Shown: positions 52,873 through 64,000 of the stretch, piece after piece
How positions within the stretch are numbered: position 1 is the first letter of the stretch
Layout: every line of letters starts with the position of its first letter
From: Diphasiastrum complanatum
Taxonomy: Eukaryota > Streptophyta > Lycopodiopsida > Lycopodiales > Lycopodiaceae
DNA: 64,000 bases
Reading direction: 5' to 3'
Assembly (NCBI GenBank): GCA_029204225.1
Contig: CM055098.1
Coordinates: 6,711,746 to 6,775,745 of the forward strand
Program-made: the position numbers and the translations under genes
The notes under the pieces: generated by a model
The model's database searches: none
Seen by the model: the letters and a program-made list of their open reading frames with translations, nothing else
Told to the model about the DNA's origin: nothing

Positions 52873-53773
52873 CGCTGGATGCTCCTTGATGGCTGGTCAT
52901 GAAGGCATCATGATCCGCTTTTTGAATAGGCTGTAAAGCTTCTGTAGCTGCATTTGCCACTTGATTCAACTGCCCCTTGTTGTTGTTCTTAGCTTATAAT
53001 ATCCGGCAGTCTTGAATTTCGTGGTTGTTTCGCTTGTAGTATCTGCAGAACAACTTCTTCTCCATCTACGGATTCGACTATTCCTTGTGTTGTGTTGGTT
53101 TCTGGTCTTGCTTTGATTGCTTCGGGTCTTTCTTTTTCTTCTACTTAGTCGTGCTCTTGTTGGTGTACAAGGCATGAGAGTCAGCTGAGGAACTTGAGGC
53201 TTCGTTCCTCCACGTGTCTTCCTGCAACAACATTGCAATGGCTCTCGAAAGAGTCAGTTTTGGATGTGTCGTGATGATCATTACCCAGCTGGCGTATGAG
53301 CTTGGAAAGCTTGTAAGCAGTTGCATCACTACATCTTGATCGTCTTTGACAAATCCGACAGCGGCCATTTGCTTCAGCAGGTTCTTGAATTGGTTGATGT
53401 GATTCTGCAGGAAATCACCATTCGCCATCTTGTGAGAGTAAAATTCTTTCTTGAGATGTTGCTTGGAAGCTATATCTCGCACTTCGTATAGTGTGCTCAA
53501 CATGTCCCAGACTTCTTTGGATGTCTGGGCCTCGAATACATGGCCGATCTGGGTATCCGAAATGTTGAAGATGATCAACGCGAAAGCCTTTCCATCCTTC
53601 AGCTTCCATCTGGCGATTGATGCATCGTCTGCTTCGGGTTTCTCTTCTGCACCCGTAACAACGTCATACAATTCCTTAGCCATTAGCACTGTTTTCATCT
53701 TAAATTTCCATAGATGATAATTGCCTTTATCAAGCTTGTCCATGATAGGACTGGCTTTCCCTTGGGAATCCAT
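52873..53773 (-). pseudogene. Ty1/copia gag, copy B (best-preserved gag in window)
   Basis: The ATG complementary to 53771-53773 opens MDSQGKASPIMDKLDKGNYH. The frame is open for about 210 codons through the UBN2-type gag domain (WKFKMKTVLMAKELYDVVTG, SKEVWDMLSTLYEVRDIASK, FKNLLKQMAAVGFVKDDQ) to a stop at about 53145. A knuckle region (LQILQAKQPRNSRLPDII, Cys residues mostly lost) follows in a decayed state to 52873. There it meets the gypsy accessory ORF at a short stretch of microhomology (TGTCG-TGGATGCTCC). This is the 5' half of the element whose pol is at 41234-43610. Confidence 0.88.
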
Positions 53774-53915
53774 GTGGAAGATTAGTCTAGGTGATAGGAA
53801 ACCTATCAGTGACTTAAGTATGAAAATCCGGTGCGAAATTACAGAACAAGAAGACAATTACTCTATCGGCTAGTAGAGTCTTGTTACTCTGGAATCTTAT
53901 CAAGCTACGAAAATA

Positions 53916-53927
53916 GCTCTGATACCA
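53916..53927 (-). other. Copia primer-binding site, copy B
   Basis: The reverse strand reads TGGTATCAGAGC straight after the LTR end CCAACA. Confidence 0.88.
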
Positions 53928-54972
53928 TGTTGGAAAAAGAGGGTGTGTGAGAAACGAAAATAGCTCGAAAAGAAACGAACACGAAAAGAAACGAACTCGA
54001 AACTAGAAAAAGAAATGAGCTCGAATGGAAAGTATTCGTGCGTAGCAGAATGAGCTATCTCACTCTTTCCCTAAGCATGACTACGCCTATCAGACTCGAA
54101 CAGAACGTTAGTGATAGAAATCACGTTCGATCTGATTACGTAGCCAAACATTAAGCAACAAAACATCATAAAGATAAGTTATCAGTCGCGAATTATTCGT
54201 GAAGAGCTAGACTGAGCTCGACTGATAATCAGTCGCGAGCAGCTAAATTGATAGTAATTCATGAAAAATAGACTACCAGATTAAGCAATAATAAAGTCAG
54301 ACAGAATGTAGAAAAGCACTGCAAAATTGACACAAATCTGAATGCAGAAGAAACAGAGTTGTATCAAAATTAGTACAACAAAATATACAAGTCAATAATG
54401 CAGGTGAGCACAAGACAATAGCAGATGAAACCACATGCTTCACAAAGCTAATCCAATCTGTAAAAAAGAATAAACCTATTACTGACAATACAAAGAATCG
54501 ATGCGCAAAAGCATCTACTTCGTCTATCTCTGATAAGCTTTTGATGCTTGCTATATTTTTCACACACATTGAATACGCAGATGATATCCAATATATATAC
54601 ATGGATGGCTGCTACAGTTGTCAAATCTGTTTGCACAGTTGCATGGGATGAGTGTGAGAAGGCCGTGACGTCAGCCTTCGCTAAAGTAAATATTGATGAA
54701 GATGCGAAAAATGCGACACTCTGACAAATGCCTTAAGATTTGATTTACAGGGTATCTTAAACTGTGAAGATCACCTTTGGCATTTGTAGCAATGTCGCCT
54801 TTTTCGCCTTTCTTGCCTGTGGAAATTCACTTGTATTTATGTAAACAGTCGCGTTTTATTCATCTGTCTTATTTTACATGTAAATATGCAGACTGTGCAA
54901 GTAAAAATGCAGCAGCATGAATGGAAACAGATTAACATAGGATTTAAGAGAGTAAAGGAAATAAATCCAACA
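53928..54972 (-). mobile_element. Ty1/copia 5' LTR, family A, copy B (about 1,045 bp)
   Basis: TGTTGGATTTATTTCC at 54972 to CCAACA at 53928 on the minus strand. Complete LTR with the same TCGCGA-type array (about 54180-54260) as the other family A copies. Pairs with the truncated LTR at 40356-41233 to bracket the nested gypsy. Confidence 0.88.
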
Positions 54973-55650
54973 ATCCCTAGAGTTATTCTCAATTAGGGAT
55001 TTGAAGCCTATCACTAACATGGAAGGATTGTTAATGTGATGTTAAACCATATTGATTCTTTTGGTTAGATTGCAAATTCATGTGTGAATCTGGTATATCT
55101 ATTAGAAAGGCATGCAAGTCATCAAAATAAATGGATTCTCCAATTTTTGGTAGCGAAGAATAATCTCCTATATGGATTATAGGACAGCTAGATGGATCAA
55201 TGGATCTCTATGAAAGTCAGATTAAGGGGTTCAAGATCTTTTTGGAGGGAAAGTAGGTGGTATTTGACATCAGTGATTTAAAAGGGGTGGGGGGAGAGGG
55301 GTGGTGGTTCTAAGACCATAATAATCTGATTGACAATGGTAGGCTTCAATAATTATTGGATGTCGATCTAAAATCATTGGCCAATTTTTATGAGGTATTT
55401 TGTGATTCTGAGGTTTAATTCAGATCCCAAGTGGGTATCTCACCATTTACAAAATCGAAACCCTTGAAACTATTTCTCACTTTCTTAAACATTTACTTCT
55501 TAGTAATTTCTCGAATACTAGACGTCAAATTGACTTCATATGATTCCTTTCATTTTGAAGTTATTTCTTTGAAGGGTTGTTATCATCATGTGAATTACTA
55601 CTTGTATGAATAGATTTGGAATTTAAGTAAGTTCCATTGTGATTGTGTGT
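54973..55650. other. Unassigned spacer
   Basis: Outside flank of copia copy B. A GGGGTGGGGGGAGAGGGG purine run lies near 55285. No gene seen. Confidence 0.4.
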
Positions 55651-56560
55651 TGTTGGAAATATCTATACATAAAGAAATGGGCCCGACAAAAATCAGAAAT
55701 AGTTAAAATATGTGTGAGGGTCGTGGCATCCTGTGTGTGTAAGCCCATAATCGATGAGCACATTTGTGAAGTGTAGAATATTGTATCATGGAATAAAATA
55801 GACTTGGGCCATGTAATTAAAATATTATAAAAAGACCAAAGTCTAAGCTACAAAGTTTAGTCAAAGTCAAAATGGTAGTATGTGAGATGTGCTACTTTGT
55901 GCACCTTATGATCAAGTGTGTTTTCTATGAAGGGCTTGGATTTCAATCCTTGCCCAAATGAAATAGCCAATAGAAACAAAGGGGCAAGGGCCTCCCCAAG
56001 AATAAAAAGGTACCCTTTGTACTCATTTTTCATCCTTAATCTCTAGAGAGGAAGAGACTCTACCATTTTGGGCACTCAAGCATCTCCTACTTTCATTGTT
56101 TAGTGTTTTTTAATGCTTCTACTTAATATAATGCTTCTTGGTTTCCAAGGGGAGGCTCGAACCTGAGACCAAAGAAACTTTGGATGTCAAGCTAACCAAC
56201 TAAGACAACCCCGTTGGGTATCTACTTAGAATAATGCTTCTTGGTTTCCAAGGGGAGGCTCGAACCTGGGACCAAAGAAACTTTGGATGCCAAGCCAACC
56301 AACTGAGCCAACCCCGTTGGGTGAACACTTAGAACAATGACATTAGCATATGAGTAACCTCCCTCTAACTCTCTCTTCTTGCACTCTTTCTCTATTACCA
56401 TGGATGTAATGTGTGGTTAGTGTTAGGTTGGTGGGTTTAAAGTAGTGATTAGTTATGAAACAACTAAGTAGACAACTAAATCTAAGTTAGAGTTCTATAT
56501 TGTGTTTGTAACCCCTTTTTGACAGGCGGAGGGGTTGCTCATCCACTATTTCTACACCCT
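55651..56560 (+). mobile_element. Diverged gypsy LTR remnant, interrupted by tRNA-like repeats
   Basis: Starts TGTTGGAAATATC. The blocks GGCATCCTGTGTGTGTAAGC, ATGAGCAC, AAAATAGACTTGGGCC and GTAATTAAAATA follow in the order of the LTR at 10351-10085 (minus). Further blocks (GGGGCAAGGGCC, GGTACCC) recall 43880-43930. The far end is unclear and no primer site follows. The tandem units at 56119-56322 sit inside it. Confidence 0.5.
56119..56322 (-). repeat. Two tandem 102-bp tRNA-like (SINE-type) units
   Basis: Units 56119-56220 and 56221-56322 are near-identical. On the minus strand each carries an A-box-like TGGCTCAGTTGG (56312-56301; TTGTCTTAGTTGG-type in the other), a small hairpin CCAAAG-TTT-CTTTGG in the anticodon-arm position, and a B-box GGTTCGAGCC. 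GGGG and CCCC could pair as an acceptor stem. These are the internal RNA polymerase III promoter elements of tRNA genes and tRNA-derived SINEs. The arms are too irregular for a functional tRNA. A trace of a third unit follows (ACACTTAGAACAATG). Confidence 0.65.
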
Positions 56561-56999
56561 ACATTGTGTTTCAATTTCTTAAACCCAAGTTGTCTCTTAT
56601 ACATAGTTGGATTTCAAATAGATGATAATTACTGTCACTCAGGTTGAAAATGTTTGAAAGAAAAGTCCTAGATGTAATAGAGTAAATCCTTTGGCGAAGA
56701 CATTGATTACTAACTTTTCAGTGATTTAGATATTTTCATATGAAATCTTTTTAGTTAAATTCTAAAGAAATTAGTAATTTATCTAAAAAGAGATGTGAAG
56801 TGATGGGATAAATTCTATCAGAAGATCTATTGGTTCCATAGTTTTCAGAAGAGAACCAGTTGTGGTATACAAATGTGATTTTTTTAAAGTATTTTTGGAA
56901 AAATCCAGAGTAAGATAAAAAATTGGAAATTTTTGAATAAGAGAATTTCTCTAGAGATTGCGTGGAACAATCTTGAACTAGAGGTGGTGTTAAAATTCA
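56561..56999. other. Unassigned AT-rich spacer
   Basis: No coding or repeat signal recognised. Confidence 0.4.
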
Positions 57000-57368
57000 T
57001 GTTAGGATCTAGTGCAGTATGCAGATCACATCAATCAATCACCATAGACACTCCTCACAAGCTCTCAAAGATGGCACAACAAAAGCTTTATTGTATTACC
57101 AAAGAAACTGTACATATAGAGTATTCACAAACTACATGAAAAGATGGGTGTCCTAAAATTGGCCTACCACCTGCCAAACTAAGGTCGGGCCCAGTGTGGC
57201 CAAACTTGACCGACGAACTCGAGACATGCCCCCGAGTATAGCAAGTATTGTAAATAACACTGTATAGCCTAACTTTTCCTACGTGTGGCTACTCGGCTAA
57301 CCCAAGTAGCCGGCTATGGGACGAGTGCTCGTCGACTGATATGTCGATGGCGGGTCAAGTCCCCGACA
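57000..57368 (-). mobile_element. Short copia LTR (about 369 bp)
   Basis: On the minus strand it begins TGTCGGGGACTTGACCC and ends AGATCCTAACA. It has an ACAATAAAGC polyadenylation-like signal near 57087. More GC-rich than its surroundings. It lies just downstream of the copia RNase H relic on the same strand, so it is probably that element's 3' LTR. Flanking pentamers (ATTCA, ACTAG) do not match, so it is not a clean solo LTR. Confidence 0.6.
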
Positions 57369-57474
57369 ACTAGAATTAGAAAAGACAATGTTAGCTAATT
57401 CTTTGCACAAGTCATGTGAACCAAGATCCTAAACATAAATAGAACATCATAGCTCAAAACTCTCAAATAGCCAA

Positions 57475-58000
57475 TTTGTTTTTGATAATGACACTATGTC
57501 ATTGCTCAAGAAGATGCCTTGGCTAGCTTTGCAACACAAAAGAGACTTTTTATGGACATTTGAACAACTTAGCATACCACATTATTGAAAATGAATGTAC
57601 TAAAAAGTTGAGCAGCCACCCTTTCCACTTCAAGCACTAACATTGCATTGCTAGAATTCTTTTTCAAACAATATAATAATGTATCTCTATGTATCTATCC
57701 AAGCATGTAAAATTGGATTTTTAACAAGGTACATACAACTTTGGATATCACAAAATAGAATGGTTGCACCTACATGTGGTTGGTCTAAGTCATCAAGCAA
57801 TCTATGTAATCAAATTGCCTCTTATGTAACATTGTTGAGAGCGCAATTCTTAGTTGTCATAGAAGAGAACTATAATTGGTTGTTATTTATGCTCCTAAGA
57901 GACCACAAGTATACCAATGTTGAAAGTATGATCAGTAGTAGATCTTTGGTCATCTGTATTACCCAATATACATCAACCAATTCGTTGATTACAATCTTGA
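57475..58000 (-). pseudogene. Ty1/copia RNase H relic
   Basis: In several frames the minus strand reads GNTDDQRSTTDHTFNIG (typical NTDDRKSTSGY block), then LDDLDQPHVGATILFCDIQS and CMYLVKNPILHA (typical FCDNQS...A-NPVFH block), then GIFLSNDIVSL. Many stops and frameshifts. The upstream RT is not recognisable beyond 58000. Confidence 0.6.
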
Positions 58001-58651
58001 ATCACCTTGAAGATGCAAATGACAATCGAACTCAAGGTGTCCTCAATATCTTGAGCTTATAATTGATGATTCTTGATATTTTTCACAATAACAAACTCAA
58101 AAAGGGTTCTCATCTTGAGTCAACATTTAAGCTTGCTATGACATTTGACTTTGTCAAAACTTGAAGTCTGTTCTTCAAATTATGTCATGGCCTTCTCAAT
58201 GTCAAATATTTTTTATGGCAACAACTTGTCACTACTGACAACAGATTTATAAAGAATAGACTTATAAGCCCACTTCTTGAGATTGTCAAGCAATAAAACT
58301 CGCTAAACTCGCAGATCATTTACTCGCATGATGTCCGAACTCCAAAATGATGAACTCTCTTCACAAAGTGTTGTGAGAAACAGTAGTCGAAACTGCATGA
58401 TATGTAGTGGTATGTAGTGAGGCTTCATGGAAGGTGGCATATTGGCTTGAGGGGAGAGTAACAAATCATGTACTTACGTTATGGCTAAGCTTAAGACCTT
58501 TGTGAAGCTTATAAAAAAAAAAGGTGGAATTTTTTTGAAATGATATAGTGCAGGTTAGGGGTGGTATTGGTGTAGGACCTTTAATTTGAAGTTTTGATGG
58601 TTTGTCGTGTCTGGAAGGAGTATAGCATAGAGATGTGCCTTTAAGCGAAGA

Positions 58652-58653
<2 letters not shown>
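58001..58653. other. Unassigned spacer
   Basis: Nothing recognisable; may include further decayed copia sequence on the minus strand. Confidence 0.35.

Positions 58654-58706
<53 letters not shown>
58654..58706. repeat. (GA)n microsatellite, about 53 bp
   Basis: Uninterrupted GA run, followed by module copy 2. Confidence 0.97.
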
Positions 58707-58709
<3 letters not shown>

Positions 58710-58719
58710 GCTGTTGTGG

Positions 58720-58772
58720 ATAGAACGCGTTTCAAAGCCTCTCATCGTCCACGAATGCCCTAAAACGTATAG
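58720..58772 (+). repeat. GA-tract-associated module, copy 2
   Basis: AACGCGTTTCAAAG, then ATGCCCTAAAACG; a diverged version of 4390-4445 in the same place after a GA tract. Confidence 0.45.
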
Positions 58773-58784
58773 AAAGGGAATTTT

Positions 58785-58787
<3 letters not shown>

Positions 58788-58849
<62 letters not shown>
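58788..58849. repeat. (GA)n microsatellite, about 62 bp
   Basis: Uninterrupted GA run. Confidence 0.97.
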
Positions 58850-58852
<3 letters not shown>

Positions 58853-59004
58853 TATAAAATCACGGGATCTCAAGAGTGTGAGAGAGGAGGTTGTGAACTT
58901 TTCAATTTTTAAGGTTTTTTAGGTTTGGGGTGAGAAATATCGATATACTAAGTATGGGAGTGAGAGAGGTGTTGGAGAGAGAGCGCCAGAAGAATGTCAG
59001 CAAT

Positions 59005-59056
59005 GATGGAGAAAACGCGTTTCGTGCATTTTGATTGGGCCATGTTTGCCCTAGAA
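59005..59056 (+). repeat. GA-tract-associated module, copy 3
   Basis: GATGGAGAAAACGCGTTTCG, then GATTGGGCCATGTTTGCCCT and AGAACG, closely matching 4390-4445. Confidence 0.6.
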
Positions 59057-59179
59057 CGTATTTGATGGTCACTTGAAGGGCCAGTTGAAATGAATTGAAA
59101 GGCACACGTTTATTTTTGAGAGAGAACACGTGCTTCTAGAAATGTTTGGAAAGAAAAGAAATGTCTCGAATCAAAATTT

Positions 59180-59186
59180 TCGAGAA

Positions 59187-59217
<31 letters not shown>

Positions 59218-59643
59218 TCGATTGATCTCATGCCCTGCTGCTGTTGAATAGGATGAAGTGCATGCACATGGTTGGAGAGTATCTCATGCCCTGCTACTGC
59301 TGAAGAACATTGGACAGGATGAAGTGCACGCAGATGGTTGGAGAGGATCGATGCAGTGCATCGCGAGAGTGAGGGAGAGAGAGTGTTGTAGCGATATGCA
59401 GGGAGATTGCGCCTGTAGATTTGTGGAGAGAGATGGGAGGTGAGATAGCTTGTTTTTTTTTTGTTGTTGTGAAGATAATTGAAAGCTGAGCAGATAAGCG
59501 GAACAACCGATTGAAGCAAAAATAATGATTGGAGAGAGAGAGAGAGAGATGGGAGGTGAGAGAGCGAATAGGGTGAAGGAGAGATGGAGAGTGAAGGAGA
59601 GAGATGGGAGGTGAGAGTGAAGGAGAGATGGGAGAGGTGAGAG

Positions 59644-59688
<45 letters not shown>

Positions 59689-59760
59689 TGGAGATGGAGG
59701 ATGAAGGAGAGAGATGGGAGGTGAGAGAGCGGAGAGGGGGAGGGGTAAGAGAGAGTTGGG
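59180..59760. repeat. GA-rich, low-complexity region upstream of the host gene
   Basis: Several short GA runs (59180-59217, 59531-59550, 59645-59678) joined by GGGAGGTGAGAG and GGAGAGATG variants. Long minus-strand Ser/Leu-rich frames here are low-complexity artefacts. Positioned 0.4-1 kb upstream of the OBERON-like ATG, so part may be promoter or 5' untranslated sequence. Confidence 0.7.
59225..59346 (+). repeat. Imperfect tandem duplication of about 60 bp
   Basis: ATCTCATGCCCTGCTGCTG...GGTTGGAGAG (59225-59280) is repeated at 59281-59346 as ATCTCATGCCCTGCTACTG...GGTTGGAGAG with an extra 10 bp inside. Confidence 0.75.
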
Positions 59761-60137
59761 AATTTTAGGGTTTTCTAGGGTTAGGATTTTGAGATAAAAA
59801 ATAGCAATAATATGGGAGTGAGATAGAGAGAGACTCAATAGCACGCGCTAGAAGGCGCTTTCGTCATGGCCTAGAAGAGTCTAGGGTTAGGAGGTAGATC
59901 TAGGTTTTGACCTCGGAATGCACGATTGAATGATACATCTTCACAAGGAATCTATGCAATCTGACGTTGCTGGTACATCAAACACATATAATGCCTTCTT
60001 CCAATTCCAGGAATGCACACATACATTGTTGTTACGCGCCTTTTGGTTCTTTCAAAGCAGATTGTATGTAGAGCACATCTGCCTTTTCAGCTCAAAGCAG
60101 ATGAGATCTGCCTTTTCATCTGAAGAAATAAAGAAAT

Positions 60138-60153
60138 ATCAGTTTTACCTTGC
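60138..60153 (+). promoter_or_regulatory. Possible splice acceptor before the OBERON-like coding exon
   Basis: A pyrimidine-containing CAGTTTTACCTTGCAG precedes the exon 23 bp upstream of the chosen ATG; it would fit an intron in the 5' untranslated region. No transcript evidence is available. Confidence 0.35.
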
Positions 60154-60176
60154 AGCACAGCAACAAAGTGAGAAAA

Positions 60177-61347
60177 ATGAAGAGAAGCTGGTCGTCTAGC
60201 GAAGGAAAAGCAGAGCGAGCCCTAGCCATGGCTACTGCTTCACCGTCGCAAAAATCAAAAGCAGCCATAAATGCTTCTCTCTCCGTACATTCTCAGGCCT
60301 CACGATCCATGGCTTCCTCAGATACTTGCCCTTCCCCTGAGCATGGGGGCAGGGTTTCTGCTGCTGAAAGTATCAGGGTTTCGCCTTCAGATAGCGCTAG
60401 CTCAAGGGAAAGGCGGTCGTGGCCACAGAAGAACACGCCAAAAGACATCAAAGTTGTGAAAGTGAAGCAAGAAGCGGAGCTGGATCAGGCTGTGGTTCAG
60501 AGGGTTGCAAACATGGGTCGGGTTGAGCTTCAGGACGTGGCGAGGGAAGGGCTAGATGAAATGGCGGAGCGCATGCAAGCGCAGCCTGAGGAGTATTTAG
60601 AAGAACTGAAGGCAGAACTGCGTGATATTCTGTCAGGCACAGGGGGTGCTGCTCAGATAGAGCAGTTTGCTCTGCTGCAAAATCTTGTGCAGAGCAGAAG
60701 AGATCTGTTCCCCGAAACCCTGGTGAGGGCAAATAGAATCCAGCTTGAAATTCTGGTAGCAATAAAGACAGGGATTCAAGCATTTCTTCATCCGGATATT
60801 AGGGTTACTCAGTCTCTGTTAATTGAGGTTTTCTTCCACAGTCGATGTCGCAACATGGCGTGCCAGAGCCAACTCCCTGTGGATGATTGCCGCTGTGAAA
60901 TTTGCATAGCTATGAGTGGATTTTGCAATGCTTGCATGTGTGTTCTCTGTAGCAAATTTGATTTTGATGTGAACACATGCAGATGGGTGGGGTGTGATTT
61001 TTGCTCCCACTGGACCCACACAGACTGCGCCATTCGTGAGGGCCAGATTCGCATGGGCCCAAACCAGAAGAAAAAGCATTGTGTATCAGAGATGATCTTC
61101 AAATGCAAGGCGTGTGGTCGCACTTCAGAATTGTTTGGCTGGGTCAAGGATGTTTTTAGGGCTTGTGCTTTAGATTGGGATCGGGATGGTTTGATGAAGG
61201 AATTGGATTGCGTCCGAAGGATTTTTCATGGGAGTGAAGATGAACCTGGCAAGCGGCTGTATTGGAAGTCTGAAGAGCTTCTTGAGAAGCTCAAACATGG
61301 GATCAATCTCGAATTTGCATTCAAGGAAATGCAGCACTTTTTCCAAG
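60177..61347 (+). CDS. OBERON-like PHD-finger protein, first coding exon
   Basis: Probable chromatin reader of the plant OBERON family (OBE1-OBE4; nuclear, needed for meristem establishment in Arabidopsis). Only the first coding exon, 390 codons plus one base, is in view. The start chosen is the first ATG of the open frame (MKRSWSSSEGKAERAL), after a stop near 60129. Residues 1-90 are Ser-rich and low in order; 91-215 form an acidic helical domain. Residues 224-315 hold the Cys/His-rich PHD: CRNMACQSQLPVDDCRCEIC, CNACMCVLC, WVGCDFCSHWTHTDC and CKACG. Then FGWVKDVF and KELDCVRRIFHGSEDEPGK, typical of the family. The exon ends HFFQ at a CAAG/GTACTG donor. The coiled-coil C-terminus must lie on later exons outside the window. 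Codons look intact, without stops. Confidence 0.9.
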
Positions 61348-62988
61348 GTACTGTACACATTTTTCTCTACTTTTTTTGTATATACTGCAATGGTATTCCA
61401 TACCACAAGCTTCATAGTTCCAAAGAATCATGTTTTTAACAATTTCGAATCAGTTCAATTTGCTGCAATCGAGTTGCGATTTAAATTACTTTTTTTTGTC
61501 TGTTTTGATTTAAAAAAAAAACAGATTTTCCAAGAATGGTTTATATTCGAACTATCATAAAAAAATTGAATTGATTTTATTCAGCTGGGACTTTTGACTA
61601 GAAATGACCTTGCCTTCATGCATATTGAAATTTCTCCGGTGCATATTTGGCTTGGGAAATAGATATAGTATTTTTCTCATTCTATACATTTAGGTTCTAT
61701 GCCTAGAGGAAACCCAAATCTTTCATATCAAGTTCTTTATTTTGACAATCATATTAATAACTATATCTTTCTTTTCCTTCTTGGTGTATAAGTTAGTGTT
61801 TGATTTTCTCTTTTCCAAATTTGATATCTTGAAACTACTCATCACTCTTGCTCTACTAGGCTGTTTGTGCTTGTTTCAATTTGTTTTCATAAGCTTACAA
61901 ACAATAGTCTTTGGGCATGGTCCCACTACATCCTTTCTTATGAGTATCCATTCATAAAGGTACTCATCAGGTCCATTTGTTGCAGATTCCATTTGAAGTA
62001 TTCAACTAACACTAGAGTTCTTCTTTTAGCGGGCATGTTGATGATGTGAAAAAATATTATTAGAATCAATTTCCTATTGTTGATCATATTTTTTCAATGC
62101 TAACTTGGCCTTATGTTTTTCAATCAAATGATTTACATTAAACTTAGGTTTTTAGATTCACTTACATCTATTGGCTTTCTAAACTTATGCATTTCTAAAA
62201 GTTTCCATGTGCCCTTCTCAATGATGGGGTCTCTTGCATTGCATTTCTTTCAACATTTCTTTTAACCGCATCTTCAAATCTATGAAGCTTCCAGTTTTGA
62301 GTATTGTAGTCATAAGAGCAAACTTAGGCCTATATTTATTGTGTTGTCGTCATTTCCTTGAGAATCTTTGTGCTCCTTGTTTGCTTTTTTATGCTTTTGG
62401 CTTTCTTTAATAGTGTGATAATACCAGGTTTTGTAGCCTCTTAGTGAGTGATGCAACATGTTGGTGGTGGCTATGTATCCATTGGGATAAGGATCATCGT
62501 TTTTGTTCTCATTTTCTCACTCTATTGTGACTCTTCCTCTTGAGTCTCTTATTCTACATGGGTCTTTTTCTTGAATCTTTGGTTAGTTATTTTTATCAAA
62601 TATCACGATTCTATCAATATAGGCCTTCTGGGCCTGAACATCATGCAACTTGTACGCTTTCTCCCGTTTGTTATACCTCAAAAGTAGCAACCTACACATG
62701 GTGTAACAAAGACCCCATGCTCCTTAACTATAATTTGCAATGACAACCTTGATTGAGTCTTGCCTGACTATAAGACTCGTCAAATAGAGACGATAGTTGG
62801 CCATAATTTATTGGGAACTCTAACTTTGAAACAAGTTTATGAACAACAAACAACTACTGCCTTCTTGGAGAAAAGGAACAATATCTACTCGTGGTTTCAT
62901 ATCTTTGTAACTAGTATGCATGACTTGGCAAAAGTCCACTTAAAAAAACCTTAATAAGGCTTCTAGCTTAGCTTCATAACTCAAGAAC

Positions 62989-63644
<656 letters not shown>

Positions 63645-63651
<7 letters not shown>

Positions 63652-64000
63652 CCCTCCCGTAATGTTAATTTTGTTATAATAAAGTTCTCTCTGAACTTCT
63701 CAAATTCATTTTGACCAAGTCCCCTAGTGAAAATATCTGCAACTTGCTTTTCTGTAGGGCAATAGATGAGCTCAACTTCATGATTCTGAAGTTTCTCTCT
63801 AATAAAATGTTGTTGAACTTCAATATGTTTTGATTTGTTGTGAAAAACCTGATTCTTTGCCAACTTGATGCAACTTTGGTTATCACACTAAAGTATTGTA
63901 GGTGTTTCTTGAACCATATGAAGATCGTGTAGAGTCCTTTGTAACCAAATTGCCTTCCATGCTACACTCATAGTAGCTAAGTACTCTGCTTCATAGATGA
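63645..64000 (-). pseudogene. Ty1/copia RNase H C-terminus, cut by the window end
   Basis: The minus strand reads EAEYLATMSVAWKAIWLQ, then TIL, a TAG stop (about 63889), CDNQSCIKLAKNQVFHNKSK, HIEVQQHFIREKLQNHEVEL and ADIFTRGLGQ. It ends LREGV-stop at 63645, overlapping the LTR start by a few bases, as is common in this copia group. One in-frame stop in the visible part. Confidence 0.88.

Noticed and set aside
56119-56322. A functional tRNA gene
   Set aside because: Box A and box B are present, but acceptor and T arms do not pair well and no clear anticodon loop of seven bases is seen.
56995-57373. Clean solo LTR at 57000-57368
   Set aside because: Flanking pentamers differ and a copia RNase H relic lies just upstream on the same strand, so it is better read as a 3' LTR.
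59284-59844. 186-codon Ser/Leu-rich minus-strand frame
   Set aside because: Low-complexity translation of the GA-rich region; no motif or codon signal.

Overview
This window is plant nuclear DNA: a dense, old graveyard of LTR retrotransposons with one recognisable host gene at the right-hand end. The plant call rests on an OBERON-type PHD protein (first coding exon 60177-61347), on Ty1/copia elements primed by initiator-Met tRNA, and on Athila/Tat-type Ty3/gypsy elements, one with an Asp-tRNA-type primer site and three with an extra ORF. The host intron is over 2.6 kb, contains a very long microsatellite and probably a copia insertion, and has no second exon in view. That suits a large, repeat-rich genome (gymnosperm-, fern- or lycophyte-like size), but the species cannot be named from sequence alone.

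Layout. 1-2.46 kb: copia fragment joined to a non-coding LTR-type insert. 2.8-4.8 kb: long GA microsatellites around a decayed reverse-transcriptase-associated frame. 5.0-7.3 kb: gypsy gag remnant cut by a copia LTR. 7.3-13.2 kb (minus): gypsy gag-protease, LTR and accessory ORF in an order that implies a tandem element junction. 13.2-23.5 kb: a copia element (+) with a decayed gypsy element (-) nested in it. 23.5-29.8 kb: 3' end of another retroelement with its LTR, and a solo copia LTR with a perfect 5-bp target duplication. 29.8-34.5 kb: AT-rich sequence with compound microsatellites. 34.5-36.8 kb: an inverted copy of the first 2.4 kb. 36.5-43.6 kb: two copia elements tail to tail, forming a large imperfect palindrome. 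43.6-52.9 kb: a long gypsy element (+) with LTR, primer site, gag, partial pol, integrase and accessory ORF, nested in the second copia element, whose 5' half resumes at 52.9-55.0 kb. 55.0-58.0 kb: LTR remnants, a pair of tandem tRNA-like (SINE-type) units and a copia 3' end. 58.6-59.7 kb: GA-rich upstream region of the host gene. 60.2 kb to the end: OBERON-like exon, its intron, a 255-bp AC tract and a copia 3' end.

No retroelement here looks autonomous: each has premature stops, frameshifts, internal deletions or missing LTRs. The most interesting material is (i) an accessory ORF downstream of integrase, clearly homologous between two gypsy copies and present in diverged form in a third; (ii) a degenerate ACCTTCGCCGAG motif repeated on both sides of the coding part of one gypsy element; (iii) arrays of the palindrome CACACGTGTG in one copia LTR family and of TCGCGA in another; (iv) the tRNA-like dimer; (v) the inverted-repeat architecture; and (vi) a sequence module that recurs next to GA microsatellites.
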